64,000 bases of DNA from Thiomicrorhabdus sp963677355 (lineage in GTDB: Bacteria > Pseudomonadota > Gammaproteobacteria > Thiomicrospirales > Thiomicrospiraceae), in the NCBI GenBank assembly GCA_963677355.2, contig CAXXXQ010000002.1:1-64000 (forward strand), written 5' to 3'. The notes beneath the pieces are model-generated. The model ran no database searches and was not told the origin of the DNA. It saw only the letters and a list, made by a program, of their open reading frames with translations. This document shows positions 20,083-30,017 of the stretch, piece after piece. The translations under genes were made by a program, and so were the position numbers. How positions within the stretch are numbered: position 1 is the stretch's first letter; every line of letters begins with the position of its first letter.

Positions 20083-20703
20083 ATGATCTTAGTCACCGGT
20101 TTTTGGCCTTATAAGGAAAAGTTTAATGCTTCGGAGGAGTTGATTGAGTCGTTGATTGCCGACTTGCCTGTTGAGCTTGCAGGGCTTGAAGATGAACTGG
20201 CGTTTGAGGTGTTGAGTGTTGATATTACGTCCCGGCAGACGGAGCATGAGACTTTGGAAGCGTTGTTGTTGGAGCTGCTACAACGTTACCAGCCGGATAG
20301 TTGTATTTTTGTCGGACAGGCTTCGCTCTATAACAAAGTGACGATCGAAAAGGTCGGGGTAAACTCTTTTATGGAGGAGGTGATTGATGCCGAGCGTCCG
20401 GTCGCTTATTGGTCTAATCTACCCGATATCGATGAACTCAAAGAGCGGCTCGAAACAGCGGAAATTCCGGCGCAATACTCTTATGACGGCGGTCAGCTAC
20501 TGTGTAATCATATTCTCTATTCCAGTCTGTATTTTGCCGAGACGATGAATCTGCCGCATAAGTCGGCGTTTATTCACATTCCAATCTTGCCGAAACAGGT
20601 TATCAGTACTCATCCGAAAAGCGCCAGTATGTCACTGGAGTTGACGCGTAAAGCCTTGGCGTTAATTATCAAGCATACTTACCAATCAACAGTCAAAGCC
20701 TGA
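20083..20703 (+). CDS. pcp: Pyroglutamyl-peptidase I family protein (peptidase C15)
   Basis: This 206-residue cysteine peptidase-like protein has the catalytic triad of family C15. Glu lies in VTIEKVGVN (about residue 89), Cys in GGQLLCNHILY (about 146) and His in SAFIHIPILP (about 167). The family N-terminus ILVTGFWPY is present. Pyroglutamyl peptidases remove N-terminal pyroglutamate from peptides in the cytoplasm. Sequence around the substrate pocket is rather divergent from the classic enzyme, so the specificity is less certain than the fold. It converges with the acyl-CoA dehydrogenase-like gene. Confidence 0.8.
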   Translation: MILVTGFWPYKEKFNASEELIESLIADLPVELAGLEDELAFEVLSVDITSRQTEHETLEALLLELLQRYQPDSCIFVGQASLYNKVTIEKVGVNSFMEEVIDAERPVAYWSNLPDIDELKERLETAEIPAQYSYDGGQLLCNHILYSSLYFAETMNLPHKSAFIHIPILPKQVISTHPKSASMSLELTRKALALIIKHTYQSTVKA

Positions 20704-20721
20704 ATAGCAAATGGCTAACTG

Positions 20722-21813
20722 TTAATTTGGCGCCACAATTACATGCTGGCTCAAGGTGTGCAAATCGCGCCAGGCACGGCCGAATGCCGAGTCGGTAAAC
20801 ACCGGCATCATGCCGGCGCGGGCATAGAGTAAGTTGCTCGCTTCAATAGTGTTTTGCACGATCTGCACTCCGGCTTGTTGGACTTGGTCGCGTAATGCTT
20901 GTTCCGGTGTGTTGTGCTCAAGTGCCTGTTGCCAAACCTGATCGGCCAGTTTATACAGCAGGCTACGCGAATCGCTGAGCAATTGTTCGGCTGTGTGCAA
21001 TCGCTTCTGCACATCGGCATCGTCCGCCAATGAGTCCGTTGTACCGGCAATCATTTTATGGCGGGCGAATTGATCAAATTCGTCATAAGCGTGCTGGGCG
21101 ATGCCGACAGCGACGCTGGCAAAGGAGAGGCTGGCGAGCGTTTCCAGCGGGCATTGGTAAATCGGTTCGGATAAGTAGGGTGTCTTGCTTAGGGTGAAGG
21201 TGAACTCGTCTGCGACAAAGACATTCTCTACTGAAAAATCGTGACTGCCGGTTGCGCGCATACCGAATACCGACCAGGTATCATGGATTTGCACCTGTTC
21301 GGCCGGTATGGCAACGGCGATGATCTCCGGTTCTGATTGCTCGCCATTTTCAATCACACAGTTAGCGGTAAACCAGTTGGCGTGATAGGCACCGCTGGCA
21401 TAGGCCCAGCGTCCGCTGACCCGATAGCCGCCATCGACTCTGGTGGCGATGGCGGACGGTGCGCCGGAACCGGCAATGACGCTGCGAGGGTCGGCAAATA
21501 TTGATTGTGCCGCTTGGCTGTTTAGAAAGCCGGAGAATAAGCCGCCTCCGGCACCGATCATCACCAACCAGCCGGTGGCGCCATCCGCAGAAGCGACCTT
21601 TTCAAAGATTTGCAGGGCACTCGGTAAGTCAAGCGCTGCGCCATTCAGTTCTACGGGAACGAACAGCTTGAATAGGCGCAGTTCAAACAGAGCCTTCAGT
21701 AAACCATCCTCAAGGTGTCCGAGCTGTTCAGATGTTTGTGAAGACTGCTTGATCAAGGGCAGTAGCTTGTCAACGGCGTTGAGTAAGGTTGCGGGTGTTG
21801 AGTGTTTTTTCAT
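20722..21813 (-). CDS. Acyl-CoA dehydrogenase-like flavoprotein
   Basis: This 363-residue protein of the acyl-CoA dehydrogenase fold shows the FAD-binding middle region (GGYRVSGRWAYASGAYHANWF) and the HDTWSVFGMRATGSHDFSVE block. The C-terminus ends in RDLHTLSQHVIVAPN, as in group D flavin monooxygenases and related dehydrogenases. No catalytic Glu of classic acyl-CoA dehydrogenases is clearly placed. It may act as a flavin-dependent monooxygenase or dehydrogenase on an unknown substrate; no reductase partner is nearby. It begins with ATG at 21813. Confidence 0.8.
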   Translation of the reverse strand: MKKHSTPATLLNAVDKLLPLIKQSSQTSEQLGHLEDGLLKALFELRLFKLFVPVELNGAALDLPSALQIFEKVASADGATGWLVMIGAGGGLFSGFLNSQAAQSIFADPRSVIAGSGAPSAIATRVDGGYRVSGRWAYASGAYHANWFTANCVIENGEQSEPEIIAVAIPAEQVQIHDTWSVFGMRATGSHDFSVENVFVADEFTFTLSKTPYLSEPIYQCPLETLASLSFASVAVGIAQHAYDEFDQFARHKMIAGTTDSLADDADVQKRLHTAEQLLSDSRSLLYKLADQVWQQALEHNTPEQALRDQVQQAGVQIVQNTIEASNLLYARAGMMPVFTDSAFGRAWRDLHTLSQHVIVAPN

Positions 21814-22086
21814 ATAGGTAAAATTGTTGGCGGCTTATCTTTTGTAAACTCTGTGTATATTTATTGTATAATTTATGTATTAATTTTTCCGATCTATCGT
21901 GCAAATTGTTAGGTCGGTAATTCAAGGGAATGCTTAACAAATTTCTGGATAAAAATAAGACCATAATTAAAGTAGGTTAATTATTTTCTGGCATCGTAAA
22001 TGCTATATAACTGCTTAATTTTTACAGAAGTAGGCAAAATTTGCAGATATTTTCCTACATCCCGCCGGTCATTTTGGAGATATATC

Positions 22087-23799
22087 ATGTTTTGTAGCCA
22101 GATCAAAGACGCTCTTGCTCAGGAAAAACAAGCCAATAAACAGAAACAAAGTATTTTGGATGCGCTGGATCGTTCCCAAGCCATCATCGAGTTTGATTTA
22201 GACGGCAATATCCTTCACGCCAATCAAAATTTCTTAGAGGCAACCGGTTATCGACTAGACGAAATTGTATCCCGTCATCACAAAATATTTGTACCCGATT
22301 CAATTGCTGAAAGCCAGGAGTACAAGGCATTTTGGCAAAAACTAAAGTCGGGCGAATTTGTATCGGGCCGTTTCAAAAGAAACAACAAGAATGGTGACGA
22401 AATCTGGTTGGAAGCTTCCTATAACCCGATATACGACGAATCCGGCACTCCGTTAAAAGTGATTAAATTTGCCACGGATATTACTGATCAGGTAACCAAA
22501 GAGTTTGATTATGAAGGACAAATCGAAGCGATTAATAAAACTATGGCCGTGATTCAGTTTGATTTGAACGGCCATATTCTGACCGCAAACGAGAATTTTC
22601 TGCAAACTACCGGTTATAACCTGAATGAGATAAAAGGCCAGCATCATAATCTGTTTGTTACACCCGAATATAAGCAGGCGGCAGAATACCAGCAGTTTTG
22701 GAGCGAGCTCGGTGCCGGACATAGCAAAGTCGGGACATTTCATCGAGTGGATAAAAACGGCAATGATATTTGGCTGGAAGCCAGTTATAACCCTATCTTG
22801 AATGATGAAGGAAAGCCTTTCAAGGTGGTTAAGTTTGCGGTGGATGTGAGTCAGAACGAGAATACGAAATTACTCAAAGAAGTGATTAACGATGCCGGTA
22901 AGGTCTTTCAAGGTTACGCCAACGGCGACTTTACGTTAAGAATGAAAGACCACTTGGCCGATAATCAGGACAGCATGTTCAGGGATGAGGTGGAAAGCCT
23001 AACTTCCGGGATAACGGATATGATTTCAAAACTGAGCAGGGTGATCTCTGATGCCTTACACTCCTCGGAGAGTGTGAATGCTTCTGCGGTTGAAGTAAAA
23101 GACGGTGCTTTAAGTCTGAGCAAGCGTGTCCAAGAACAAGCCGCCGCCTTGGAAGACACCTCGGCAACCATGGATGAGATGAACGCGAGTGTGCAAAACA
23201 ACCGAGAAAGTGCCGGTCAAGCGGTAAGTGAGGCGAAAAAAGTTCAGGATCAGGCTAGCGAGGGTGAGAAGATTATGCTCCGAACCGTTGATGCCATCCA
23301 TGCCATTGAAGAGTCCAGCCATCAGATCAAAGACATTGTTTCGCTGATTGACAGTATTGCTTTCCAAACCAATCTGTTGGCACTGAATGCCGCTGTTGAG
23401 GCGGCAAGAGCCGGTGAGCACGGCCGCGGTTTTGCCGTGGTAGCCGGTGAAGTTCGGGCTTTAGCCCAGAAGTCGGCAGACGCGGCCAAAGATATTAATG
23501 CCTTAATCACTAAAAGTGCCGAACGTGTCGTTCAAGGTGTGGATTTGGCGAAAGCTTCCGGTGAATCTCTAGAAAGTATAAATGCGGCAATTAAAGGCAT
23601 TGTGGATACCATTGACCATATCGCGACTGCTTCGGAAGAGCAGGCGACCGGTATCAGTCAAGTGCATCAATCCATCAACCGGATCGATACCGCAACTCAA
23701 CAAAATGCGGCGCTAGTTGAAGAAACATCGGCTTCTTCCGAAGCGATGCAGGATGAAGCCGAGAAACTTTCCGGTAATATGCGTTTTTTCAAAATTTAA
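22087..23799 (+). CDS. Soluble methyl-accepting chemotaxis protein with two PAS domains (BdlA-like)
   Basis: The start at 22087 is chosen because GGAGA lies 6 nt upstream and the longer frame has no ribosome site. The protein is about 570 residues. Two tandem PAS domains cover roughly residues 20-135 and 145-260; each ends in a W(L)EASYNPI...VVKFA/VIKFA block. A HAMP-like linker follows, then a chemoreceptor signalling domain with the hairpin tip IAFQTNLLALNAAVEAARAGEH. No transmembrane helix is seen, so the receptor is cytoplasmic, as in the biofilm dispersion receptor BdlA. The PAS domains might bind haem or flavin for redox or oxygen sensing (inference). Confidence 0.9.
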   Translation: MFCSQIKDALAQEKQANKQKQSILDALDRSQAIIEFDLDGNILHANQNFLEATGYRLDEIVSRHHKIFVPDSIAESQEYKAFWQKLKSGEFVSGRFKRNNKNGDEIWLEASYNPIYDESGTPLKVIKFATDITDQVTKEFDYEGQIEAINKTMAVIQFDLNGHILTANENFLQTTGYNLNEIKGQHHNLFVTPEYKQAAEYQQFWSELGAGHSKVGTFHRVDKNGNDIWLEASYNPILNDEGKPFKVVKFAVDVSQNENTKLLKEVINDAGKVFQGYANGDFTLRMKDHLADNQDSMFRDEVESLTSGITDMISKLSRVISDALHSSESVNASAVEVKDGALSLSKRVQEQAAALEDTSATMDEMNASVQNNRESAGQAVSEAKKVQDQASEGEKIMLRTVDAIHAIEESSHQIKDIVSLIDSIAFQTNLLALNAAVEAARAGEHGRGFAVVAGEVRALAQKSADAAKDINALITKSAERVVQGVDLAKASGESLESINAAIKGIVDTIDHIATASEEQATGISQVHQSINRIDTATQQNAALVEETSASSEAMQDEAEKLSGNMRFFKI

Positions 23800-24043
23800 T
23801 CCGACCGATAACAAGTACGGGCTAAATCAATAGTATTTTCAATCGGTTGTAACACCGTGCCCCGTACTTCCAACAATGCGCCTTCCTCTGCTGTCGGTAG
23901 TGCAAAAATGTGCAAACAGTGAGATTTGCATGAGTTAGTTATTTACGTATCGATTTTCTGATTTAAAAAGCTTAAGCTGTCCACTAATTCATATGATCTA
24001 TTTTCGAATCTGATTTGCTGTTCAATGAACATAGGAGTTCGAT

Positions 24044-26479
24044 ATGTCGGCGACGAATGCTTCACACAATTCTTCTTATATTCTTTTCTTTGATGAAATC
24101 CGTATTGATGATGTTCCTATCGTAGGGGGTAAGAACGCCTCTTTGGGAGAGATGTATCAGCAACTGGTGCCCGAAGGCGTGCCGGTACCGAACGGTTTTG
24201 CGATTACTGCCGAAGCCTATCGAGACTTGTTAACGGCTAACGATCTATGGCCGAAAATGCATGAGTTGCTGGACGGTTTGGATGAGAGTAATCCGACCGA
24301 CTTACAGATGCGCGGGGCGCAGCTTCGCGATCTGGTCTACAGTGCTAAACTGCCGGATGAAATCTACCGTCAACTTTGTGATGCGTATGACAAGCTGACC
24401 GGCCCTTATAACGGCAATATGTCGTTAGCGGTACGCAGCTCGGCGACGGCCGAAGATTTGCCGACCGCCAGTTTTGCCGGTCAACAGGATACCTATCTTA
24501 ACGTCTCCGGTTTGAATGCCTACATTGATGCTTGTCGCCACTGTTTTGCCAGCCTGTTTACCGACCGGGCGATTCATTACCGTATTGACCAAGGGTTTGA
24601 TCATTTTGAAGTGGCGCTTTCCATCGGCGTGCAGTTGATGGTGCGTTCCGATTTGGCCTCTTCCGGGGTAATGTTCACTATCGATACCGAAACCGGCTTT
24701 GAAGACGTTATCCTGATTACCGGCGCTTACGGTTTGGGCGAAAACGTGGTACAGGGAGCCGTGGATCCGGACGAATTTTACGTACATAAAAAGACTTTTG
24801 CCAAAGGCCATCGCAGCGTTTTCAAACGCCATTTGGGCAGCAAGAAAATAAAGATGGTCTATTCCAGCGACGTTAACCGCCGTGAATCGGTACGCAACAT
24901 TCCAACTGCCGTCAGTGATCGAAAAAAGTTCTGTATTACCGATAAAGAGGCGATCAAACTGGCCGAATACGCCATCAAGATTGAAAACCATTACAGCGAG
25001 CACGCCAAAAAACACCGCCCGATGGATATCGAATGGGCCAAAGACGGAGTGACCGGCGAGCTGTTTATCGTACAGGCCAGGCCGGAAACGGTCGCCTCGC
25101 AGCAAGAGTCGATGGTCTTGAAACAGTATCAGGTTTCCGACAAACAGGTTTCGCCATTGACTACTTTGGCTTGCGGACGTTCGGTCGGAGCCAAGGTAGC
25201 TTACGGTAAAGCGCGCATTATTGAGTCGGTTGATTATCTGAGCGAATTCCAACCCGGAGAAGTGCTGGTAGCGGATATGACTACACCGGATTGGGAGCCG
25301 GTTATGAAAATCGCCTCGGCTTTGGTGACTAATCGAGGTGGGCGTACCTGTCATGCGGCGATTATCGCGCGTGAATTGGGGATTCCGGCGGTAGTCGGTT
25401 GCGGTCATGCCACCGAAGTGATTAAAACCGGGAAAATGGTGACGGTATCCTGCGCAGAAGGGGATGAAGGACGAGTCTATGAAGGTCAGGTACAGTTCGA
25501 TGTGATAGAGACTGATCTGTCCCATCTGGAAACGCCGAAAACCCATCTTATGATGAATCTGGCTAACCCTGACAGTGCTTTCCGTGTGAATAAGTTGCCG
25601 AATGAAGGTGTCGGTCTGGCACGTATGGAATTTATTATTAACAACAAGATCAAAGTTCATCCGCAAGCACTGTTGAATCCAGCTAAAGTTAAGTCGGCGC
25701 AAGAGCGGGAGGCCATTGAACATCTGATTCTCGGCTTTGAGAGCGGAGAAGATTTCTTTATTAAAAAGCTCTCCGAAGGGATCGGTATGCTGGCGGCCGG
25801 TTTCTATCCGAAGCCGGTGGTGGTGCGACTATCGGATTTTAAAACCAATGAGTATGCCAACCTGATTGGAGGGGAACAATTCGAATTGCATGAAGAGAAC
25901 CCGATGATTGGTTTTCGTGGTGCGGCCCGTTATACCGATACCGAATACGCCGCCAGTTTTGCATTAGAGTGTAAGGCGTTGAAGCAGGTTCGAGAGGTAA
26001 TGGGCTTTGATAACGTTATTATTATGGTGCCGTTCTGCCGCAGGGTAGAAGAGGCTCGAGCGGTGGTGGACACCTTAGCTGCTAATGGTTTGGTGCGCGG
26101 TGTAAACGGTTTGCAGCTCTATATGATGTGTGAAATTCCGAATAATGTGCTACTGATGGACGAGTTTTCCAAGTATTTCGACGGCTTCTCGATCGGAACC
26201 AATGATTTGGCGCAGTTGGTACTTGGTGTGGATCGAGATTCCGCTAAAGTGGCCTATAACTATGACGAGCGTGATCCGGGTGTGAAGAAGATGGTGCAGA
26301 TGGCGATTGAGGGCGCAAAACGCAACGGCAAGTACATCGGCCTGTGCGGTCAGGCGCCGTCCGATTATCCGGACTTTGCCGAGTTCTTGGTTTCCTTGGG
26401 CATCGATTCGATGAGTCTGAATCCTGACTCTATTCTTGCGACTATGCAGACGGTCTTGAAAGCGGAAGCCAAACTGTAA
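24044..26479 (+). CDS. ppsA: Phosphoenolpyruvate synthase
   Basis: This 811-residue enzyme makes phosphoenolpyruvate from pyruvate, ATP and water. The N-terminal ATP-grasp part starts with GGKNASLGEMY and has the AVRSSATAEDLPTASFAGQQ motif. The swivelling phosphohistidine domain carries the catalytic His in GGRTCHAAIIARELG (about residue 437). The C-terminal PEP-binding barrel contains MIGFRGAARY, MVPFCRRVEEA and SIGTNDLAQLVLGVDRDS. It is close to full length for the family. The ribosome site is AGGAG, 6 nt before the ATG. It supports gluconeogenesis. Confidence 0.96.
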   Translation: MSATNASHNSSYILFFDEIRIDDVPIVGGKNASLGEMYQQLVPEGVPVPNGFAITAEAYRDLLTANDLWPKMHELLDGLDESNPTDLQMRGAQLRDLVYSAKLPDEIYRQLCDAYDKLTGPYNGNMSLAVRSSATAEDLPTASFAGQQDTYLNVSGLNAYIDACRHCFASLFTDRAIHYRIDQGFDHFEVALSIGVQLMVRSDLASSGVMFTIDTETGFEDVILITGAYGLGENVVQGAVDPDEFYVHKKTFAKGHRSVFKRHLGSKKIKMVYSSDVNRRESVRNIPTAVSDRKKFCITDKEAIKLAEYAIKIENHYSEHAKKHRPMDIEWAKDGVTGELFIVQARPETVASQQESMVLKQYQVSDKQVSPLTTLACGRSVGAKVAYGKARIIESVDYLSEFQPGEVLVADMTTPDWEPVMKIASALVTNRGGRTCHAAIIARELGIPAVVGCGHATEVIKTGKMVTVSCAEGDEGRVYEGQVQFDVIETDLSHLETPKTHLMMNLANPDSAFRVNKLPNEGVGLARMEFIINNKIKVHPQALLNPAKVKSAQEREAIEHLILGFESGEDFFIKKLSEGIGMLAAGFYPKPVVVRLSDFKTNEYANLIGGEQFELHEENPMIGFRGAARYTDTEYAASFALECKALKQVREVMGFDNVIIMVPFCRRVEEARAVVDTLAANGLVRGVNGLQLYMMCEIPNNVLLMDEFSKYFDGFSIGTNDLAQLVLGVDRDSAKVAYNYDERDPGVKKMVQMAIEGAKRNGKYIGLCGQAPSDYPDFAEFLVSLGIDSMSLNPDSILATMQTVLKAEAKL

Positions 26480-26498
26480 CTCTGCTCATAAGAAGAGC

Positions 26499-26867
26499 TT
26501 AGAAGCTTTGAAAAGCGTCCTCGATCCATTCGGGGGCGGATTGATCGGCGGTGAAGGTGAGAACATCAAACTGCATTGCCAAATCCTGATACTGCGGGTG
26601 CTTAATTAAGTATTGCTGGGCACAACCGATAATGTGTTGCTGTTTCTTGCTATTGACCATCTCCGCCGGATGACCGTAATCGGTGGACTTTCTGAATTTG
26701 ACTTCAAAAAAGATCAAGGTTGATTCGCGCAAAGCGATCAGGTCGATTTCACCGCCCTTGCAGCGATAATTTTCGGAAAGAATTTTCAGGCCTTGTTTCT
26801 GTAACCACTTTTTAGCCTGCTGCTCTTTCTGTTTGCCAATCGGCAGCAGGTCAAATAAACGGCTCAT
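26499..26867 (-). CDS. yraN: YraN family endonuclease-like protein (UPF0102)
   Basis: This 122-residue protein of the YraN family has a predicted PD-(D/E)XK nuclease fold. Key residues are in YRCKGGEIDLIALRESTLIFFEVKFR, with the acidic residue of GEIDL and the EVK triplet. Its role is not established; some relatives are linked to DNA processing. It follows lpoA after 18 bases on the same strand. The lpoA-yraN pair, divergent from rsmI, is the arrangement of E. coli and other gammaproteobacteria. Confidence 0.92.
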   Translation of the reverse strand: MSRLFDLLPIGKQKEQQAKKWLQKQGLKILSENYRCKGGEIDLIALRESTLIFFEVKFRKSTDYGHPAEMVNSKKQQHIIGCAQQYLIKHPQYQDLAMQFDVLTFTADQSAPEWIEDAFQSF

Positions 26868-26885
26868 AGCTATGTTGAGCGGATA

Positions 26886-28451
26886 TTAACGATCGTTTTC
26901 GTCATCCACTTCCGGTTCGGCAGGCGGTGTAATGTCCGCTGCCGCTTCCAGTAAGCCCTGACGATTGAATGTGACCCAGATCTGCTTTTGTCTGATTTGC
27001 GACCCTTGCATGCTGAGAATACCGGTTTTACCGTTCATCAGGCAGGCGCCATTTTGCAGTTCGTCAAAATGGGTGGTGACCACAAAACTATCCCAGCCGA
27101 ATGCTTCGAATCGGTTGATCAGGTCGGCCGGATCCAGTACAGCAGGGTAACTTAGAAATCTCACGTCACGTAAATCGCGATTGGCTTGCTGTTGCTGGAA
27201 ATTTCTTGGTGTCAGCTTGCTATCACTGTACAGCGGAATATCTAGCTCGAAGAAGTCAAACTGCGGTCTGAATACGGCTAGACGACGTTGGTCGTCGAAA
27301 ATCACGATGGCATCCAGATCTTCACGGGTTCTCGGAAAAAATTCGAGCTTTTCGCCAATGGCCCAGCGCACATTGTTCTGACGTTCTTTGCTGGTATTTT
27401 CGTGAATCATTTTGCCTAAAGCTTCACGCAGTTTAGGGCGCTCGTCCGGATAGACGCTGATTTCGGCGATATGGCCGTCGGTCGTCTGCCACAGAGTCTG
27501 TAGTTCTTTGGCTTCGGCGATGTTTTTTGCTTCATCGTTGGTCATGATACCGATGCGTTTAAAACCGAGCTCTGTAAAACGGTTTCTCATCTGCATGGCG
27601 GGATCGGAGGCTTTAAAGTTGAATTGCGGAATGGTGGCGTTATCCAAACTGTTTAGCGCCAGCATAGAATCGTCGTGGAAGCTGGCCAACAGTTGTACCG
27701 CTTCTTTTCTCAACGGGCCGATAATGCGATCCGCACCTTCCTGCTTTGCTTGAGTATAGACGTTTTCCAGTTCATTGATGTCAGTGGTATCGTAAAAACG
27801 GATTTCAGTTTTTTGATCGGAAGCGAGAAACGCTTTAACAATTCCGCTACGAATTTGCTGGCTGATCACTTTATATTTGCCTTGCATCGGCAGGAGTACC
27901 GCAATTCGGTTGACGCTTGCCTTTTCAGGTTGTTCAGCTAGCAATTTAGGCAGCAGGTTTTGGTGGAAAATCGCCGTGCCGTCAAATGATTGCAGGTTCA
28001 TCAAAGCGGTTTTGTTGTTGATATCCTTACCGTGAAAAAATTCGTATAGTTCCAACCATGCTTGAACGTCGGCATCAGGATAACGGGCAATTTTCTCTCT
28101 CTCATAGATGGAGAGGGTGTTGATAATAGACCATGCCTGATCTTCGATTTTAGCCTGTTCGGCGGGTTGCGCGAGCTGCCATGCCGAATTGCTGTACATG
28201 AAATAAGCGGCCCATTGACCTTGCGAGGCGGCTTGGCTTCGCAGACGTTGGTAGTCTGCCAGAGAGAGCTGTTTGGCAGGTTGAGTGATTTCGGTTGGTT
28301 TGGAGCCGACTTCGCCGATGGCAGAATCTGATGTTCGGCTCTGCTTGGGTGGAACAGAAGTACAAGCTGAGATAGCTAAAATCAGTACGGAACCAATTGC
28401 GAGCTTGATGGATTTAGTTGAGTAAATAGGCATGACTGTCATTATTTTCAT
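26886..28451 (-). CDS. lpoA: Penicillin-binding protein activator LpoA, lipoprotein
   Basis: This 521-residue outer-membrane lipoprotein has a signal ending in the lipobox ISAC (Cys about residue 30 from the ATG used). LpoA stimulates the peptidoglycan synthase PBP1A. The C-terminal domain has a periplasmic-binding-protein fold with IAVLLPMQGKYKVISQQIRSG, and ARRLAVFRPQ-like FDDQRRLAVFRPQFDFF. E. coli LpoA is about 680 residues; the shorter N-terminal helical part here is common outside enterobacteria. Two ATG codons (28451 and four codons later) could start it. It is divergent from rsmI. Confidence 0.9.
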   Translation of the reverse strand: MKIMTVMPIYSTKSIKLAIGSVLILAISACTSVPPKQSRTSDSAIGEVGSKPTEITQPAKQLSLADYQRLRSQAASQGQWAAYFMYSNSAWQLAQPAEQAKIEDQAWSIINTLSIYEREKIARYPDADVQAWLELYEFFHGKDINNKTALMNLQSFDGTAIFHQNLLPKLLAEQPEKASVNRIAVLLPMQGKYKVISQQIRSGIVKAFLASDQKTEIRFYDTTDINELENVYTQAKQEGADRIIGPLRKEAVQLLASFHDDSMLALNSLDNATIPQFNFKASDPAMQMRNRFTELGFKRIGIMTNDEAKNIAEAKELQTLWQTTDGHIAEISVYPDERPKLREALGKMIHENTSKERQNNVRWAIGEKLEFFPRTREDLDAIVIFDDQRRLAVFRPQFDFFELDIPLYSDSKLTPRNFQQQQANRDLRDVRFLSYPAVLDPADLINRFEAFGWDSFVVTTHFDELQNGACLMNGKTGILSMQGSQIRQKQIWVTFNRQGLLEAAADITPPAEPEVDDENDR

Positions 28452-28601
28452 TTAAACTATGGTTTCTGTCCCGCCGAATCTGTTCGGTCAGGGTTAAGGT
28501 TCAAATTATATAGTAAAGCGCAGACCAATTCTGGATTCTTGCTTGAGTCTTGTTGAGTAGATATTCGTAGTAATCACGCGTTAATTAAATAAAGGGATTC
28601 G

Positions 28602-29483
28602 ATGACTTTTCGAACACAGATGCAAACGGCCGATGCGGTCGGACGGCTTTATGTAGTTGCCACACCGATCGGTAATTTGGGCGATATGACCCATAGAGCG
28701 GTCGAGACCTTAAAAAACGTTGATTGGATTGCTGCCGAAGATACCCGGCATACCAAGCAATTGCTGACGGCGTTGGGTATGCAGCAGAATTTGATTAGCC
28801 TGCACGAACACAATGAGCAGCAGCGTGCCGAACAGTTGTTGGAGAAATTGCGCAACGGCGAGCAGGGGGCTTTGGTTTCCGATGCCGGTACCCCCTTGAT
28901 CAACGATCCGGGCTATCATTTGGTTAAGTTGTTGCGAGATAACGATATTGCGGTGATTCCAATTCCGGGCGTTAGCGCGGTGATTACGGCGTTAAGTTGT
29001 GCCGGTTTGCCGACGGATCGTTTCACCTATGAAGGATTTTTACCGGCTAAAAGCAGTAAGCGTTTGCAGAATTTACAGGGATTGGCCGAGGAATCCCGAA
29101 CTATGGTGTTCTATGAATCGCCACACCGTTTGACCGGCTGTTTGCAGTCGATGCTGGAGGTTTTCGGTGAAGAACGGGAGGTCGTTATCGGACGGGAATT
29201 GACCAAGAAGTTTGAGCAATTCGTCTCCGGTAGCTTGCAGGAAGTGTCGGATTATTTCGCCGAGAATTCGGAGCGGGTGCGCGGCGAGTTTGTTGTTATG
29301 GTTGCGGGTTTTGCTGAACAGAGCGAACAGGAGTCGGGTTCAGTGGTTGACGTGGACAATATGATTCAGGTGATGCTGGAGCAGAGTTTGCCGGTTAAAC
29401 AGATTGCGGAAATCATTGCCCAAATCACCGGAGAGAAGAAAAAACCGATTTATCAGCGCGCATTAGAGCTGAAAGAGTGTTAG
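28602..29483 (+). CDS. rsmI: 16S rRNA (cytidine1402-2'-O)-methyltransferase
   Basis: This 293-residue tetrapyrrole-methylase-fold enzyme methylates the ribose of C1402 in 16S rRNA. Conserved blocks are LYVVATPIGNLGDMTHRAVE, AEDTRHTKQLL, GALVSDAGTPLINDPG, VIPIPGVSAVITALSCAGLP and FYESPHRL. The start ATG is preceded by AAAGGGATTCG. RsmI is usually encoded divergently from lpoA, as here, which supports the assignment of both. Confidence 0.96.
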   Translation: MTFRTQMQTADAVGRLYVVATPIGNLGDMTHRAVETLKNVDWIAAEDTRHTKQLLTALGMQQNLISLHEHNEQQRAEQLLEKLRNGEQGALVSDAGTPLINDPGYHLVKLLRDNDIAVIPIPGVSAVITALSCAGLPTDRFTYEGFLPAKSSKRLQNLQGLAEESRTMVFYESPHRLTGCLQSMLEVFGEEREVVIGRELTKKFEQFVSGSLQEVSDYFAENSERVRGEFVVMVAGFAEQSEQESGSVVDVDNMIQVMLEQSLPVKQIAEIIAQITGEKKKPIYQRALELKEC

Positions 29484-29501
29484 CTTAGAAAAGGGTTAGC
29501 G

Positions 29502-29918
29502 CTAGTCGTGACGGTGGATGGACGACTTAGTTGTATCCTGACGATGGAAGTCTTTGCCGATTGCCTGATAAACCACTTTAAGAATACCGGTCGGGGTAAA
29601 AGGCTTTTTTACCCAAGCTTTGACGCCGAGCTTTTTAGCGTCGGTTTTGCAGGTTTGTCCGTCTTCCGCACTGAGCATAATGCATGGCGTTTCCCGGTTC
29701 ATACCTTGTGTTTTAATCTTTGCGACCAATTCCAGACCATTGTGCCCATCGTCAAGCATATAGTCGACGATCATTAAGTCATAATTTTTGTTTTGAGCCA
29801 TATTCATGGCTTCATCTAAGGTGGCAACGCTGTCGGCTTCAATACCGTCACTTTCCAGTGTCAGTTTGAGTAAGGAGCGGATGACGTTGGCGTCATCGAG
29901 AATCAAAACTTTTATCAT
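29502..29918 (-). CDS. Single-domain CheY-like response regulator
   Basis: This 138-residue protein is a lone receiver domain. The acidic pair is Asp8-Asp9, the phospho-acceptor is Asp52 in MIVDYMLDDG, the switch Ser is in CIMLSAEDG and the conserved Lys-Pro is in VKKPF (about residue 105). No output domain follows; the last 20 residues are a polar tail (DFHRQDTTKSSIHRHD). It may act on a chemotaxis or other signalling complex. No sensor kinase is adjacent. It is convergent with rsmI and follows rsmJ on the same strand. Confidence 0.88.
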   Translation of the reverse strand: MIKVLILDDANVIRSLLKLTLESDGIEADSVATLDEAMNMAQNKNYDLMIVDYMLDDGHNGLELVAKIKTQGMNRETPCIMLSAEDGQTCKTDAKKLGVKAWVKKPFTPTGILKVVYQAIGKDFHRQDTTKSSIHRHD

Positions 29919-30017
29919 GTAATCACGAATCTTGTGTGTTCTGAGCAGTATAGGTTGGAAGAGCGCAAAAAGAAACTATTCTTGCACTTGTTTAAACGTA
30001 CGTTTGTTTGGCGGTAG

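Noticed and set aside
23813..23869. Inverted repeat AAGTACGGG / CCCGTACTT after the PAS chemoreceptor
   Set aside because: The arms are about 38 bases apart with no T-run; it is not a terminator and no operator role could be supported.
24425..25723. A 432-codon open frame antisense to ppsA
   Set aside because: It lies wholly within ppsA, has a composition that mirrors ppsA codons, and contains no recognisable domain or ribosome site.
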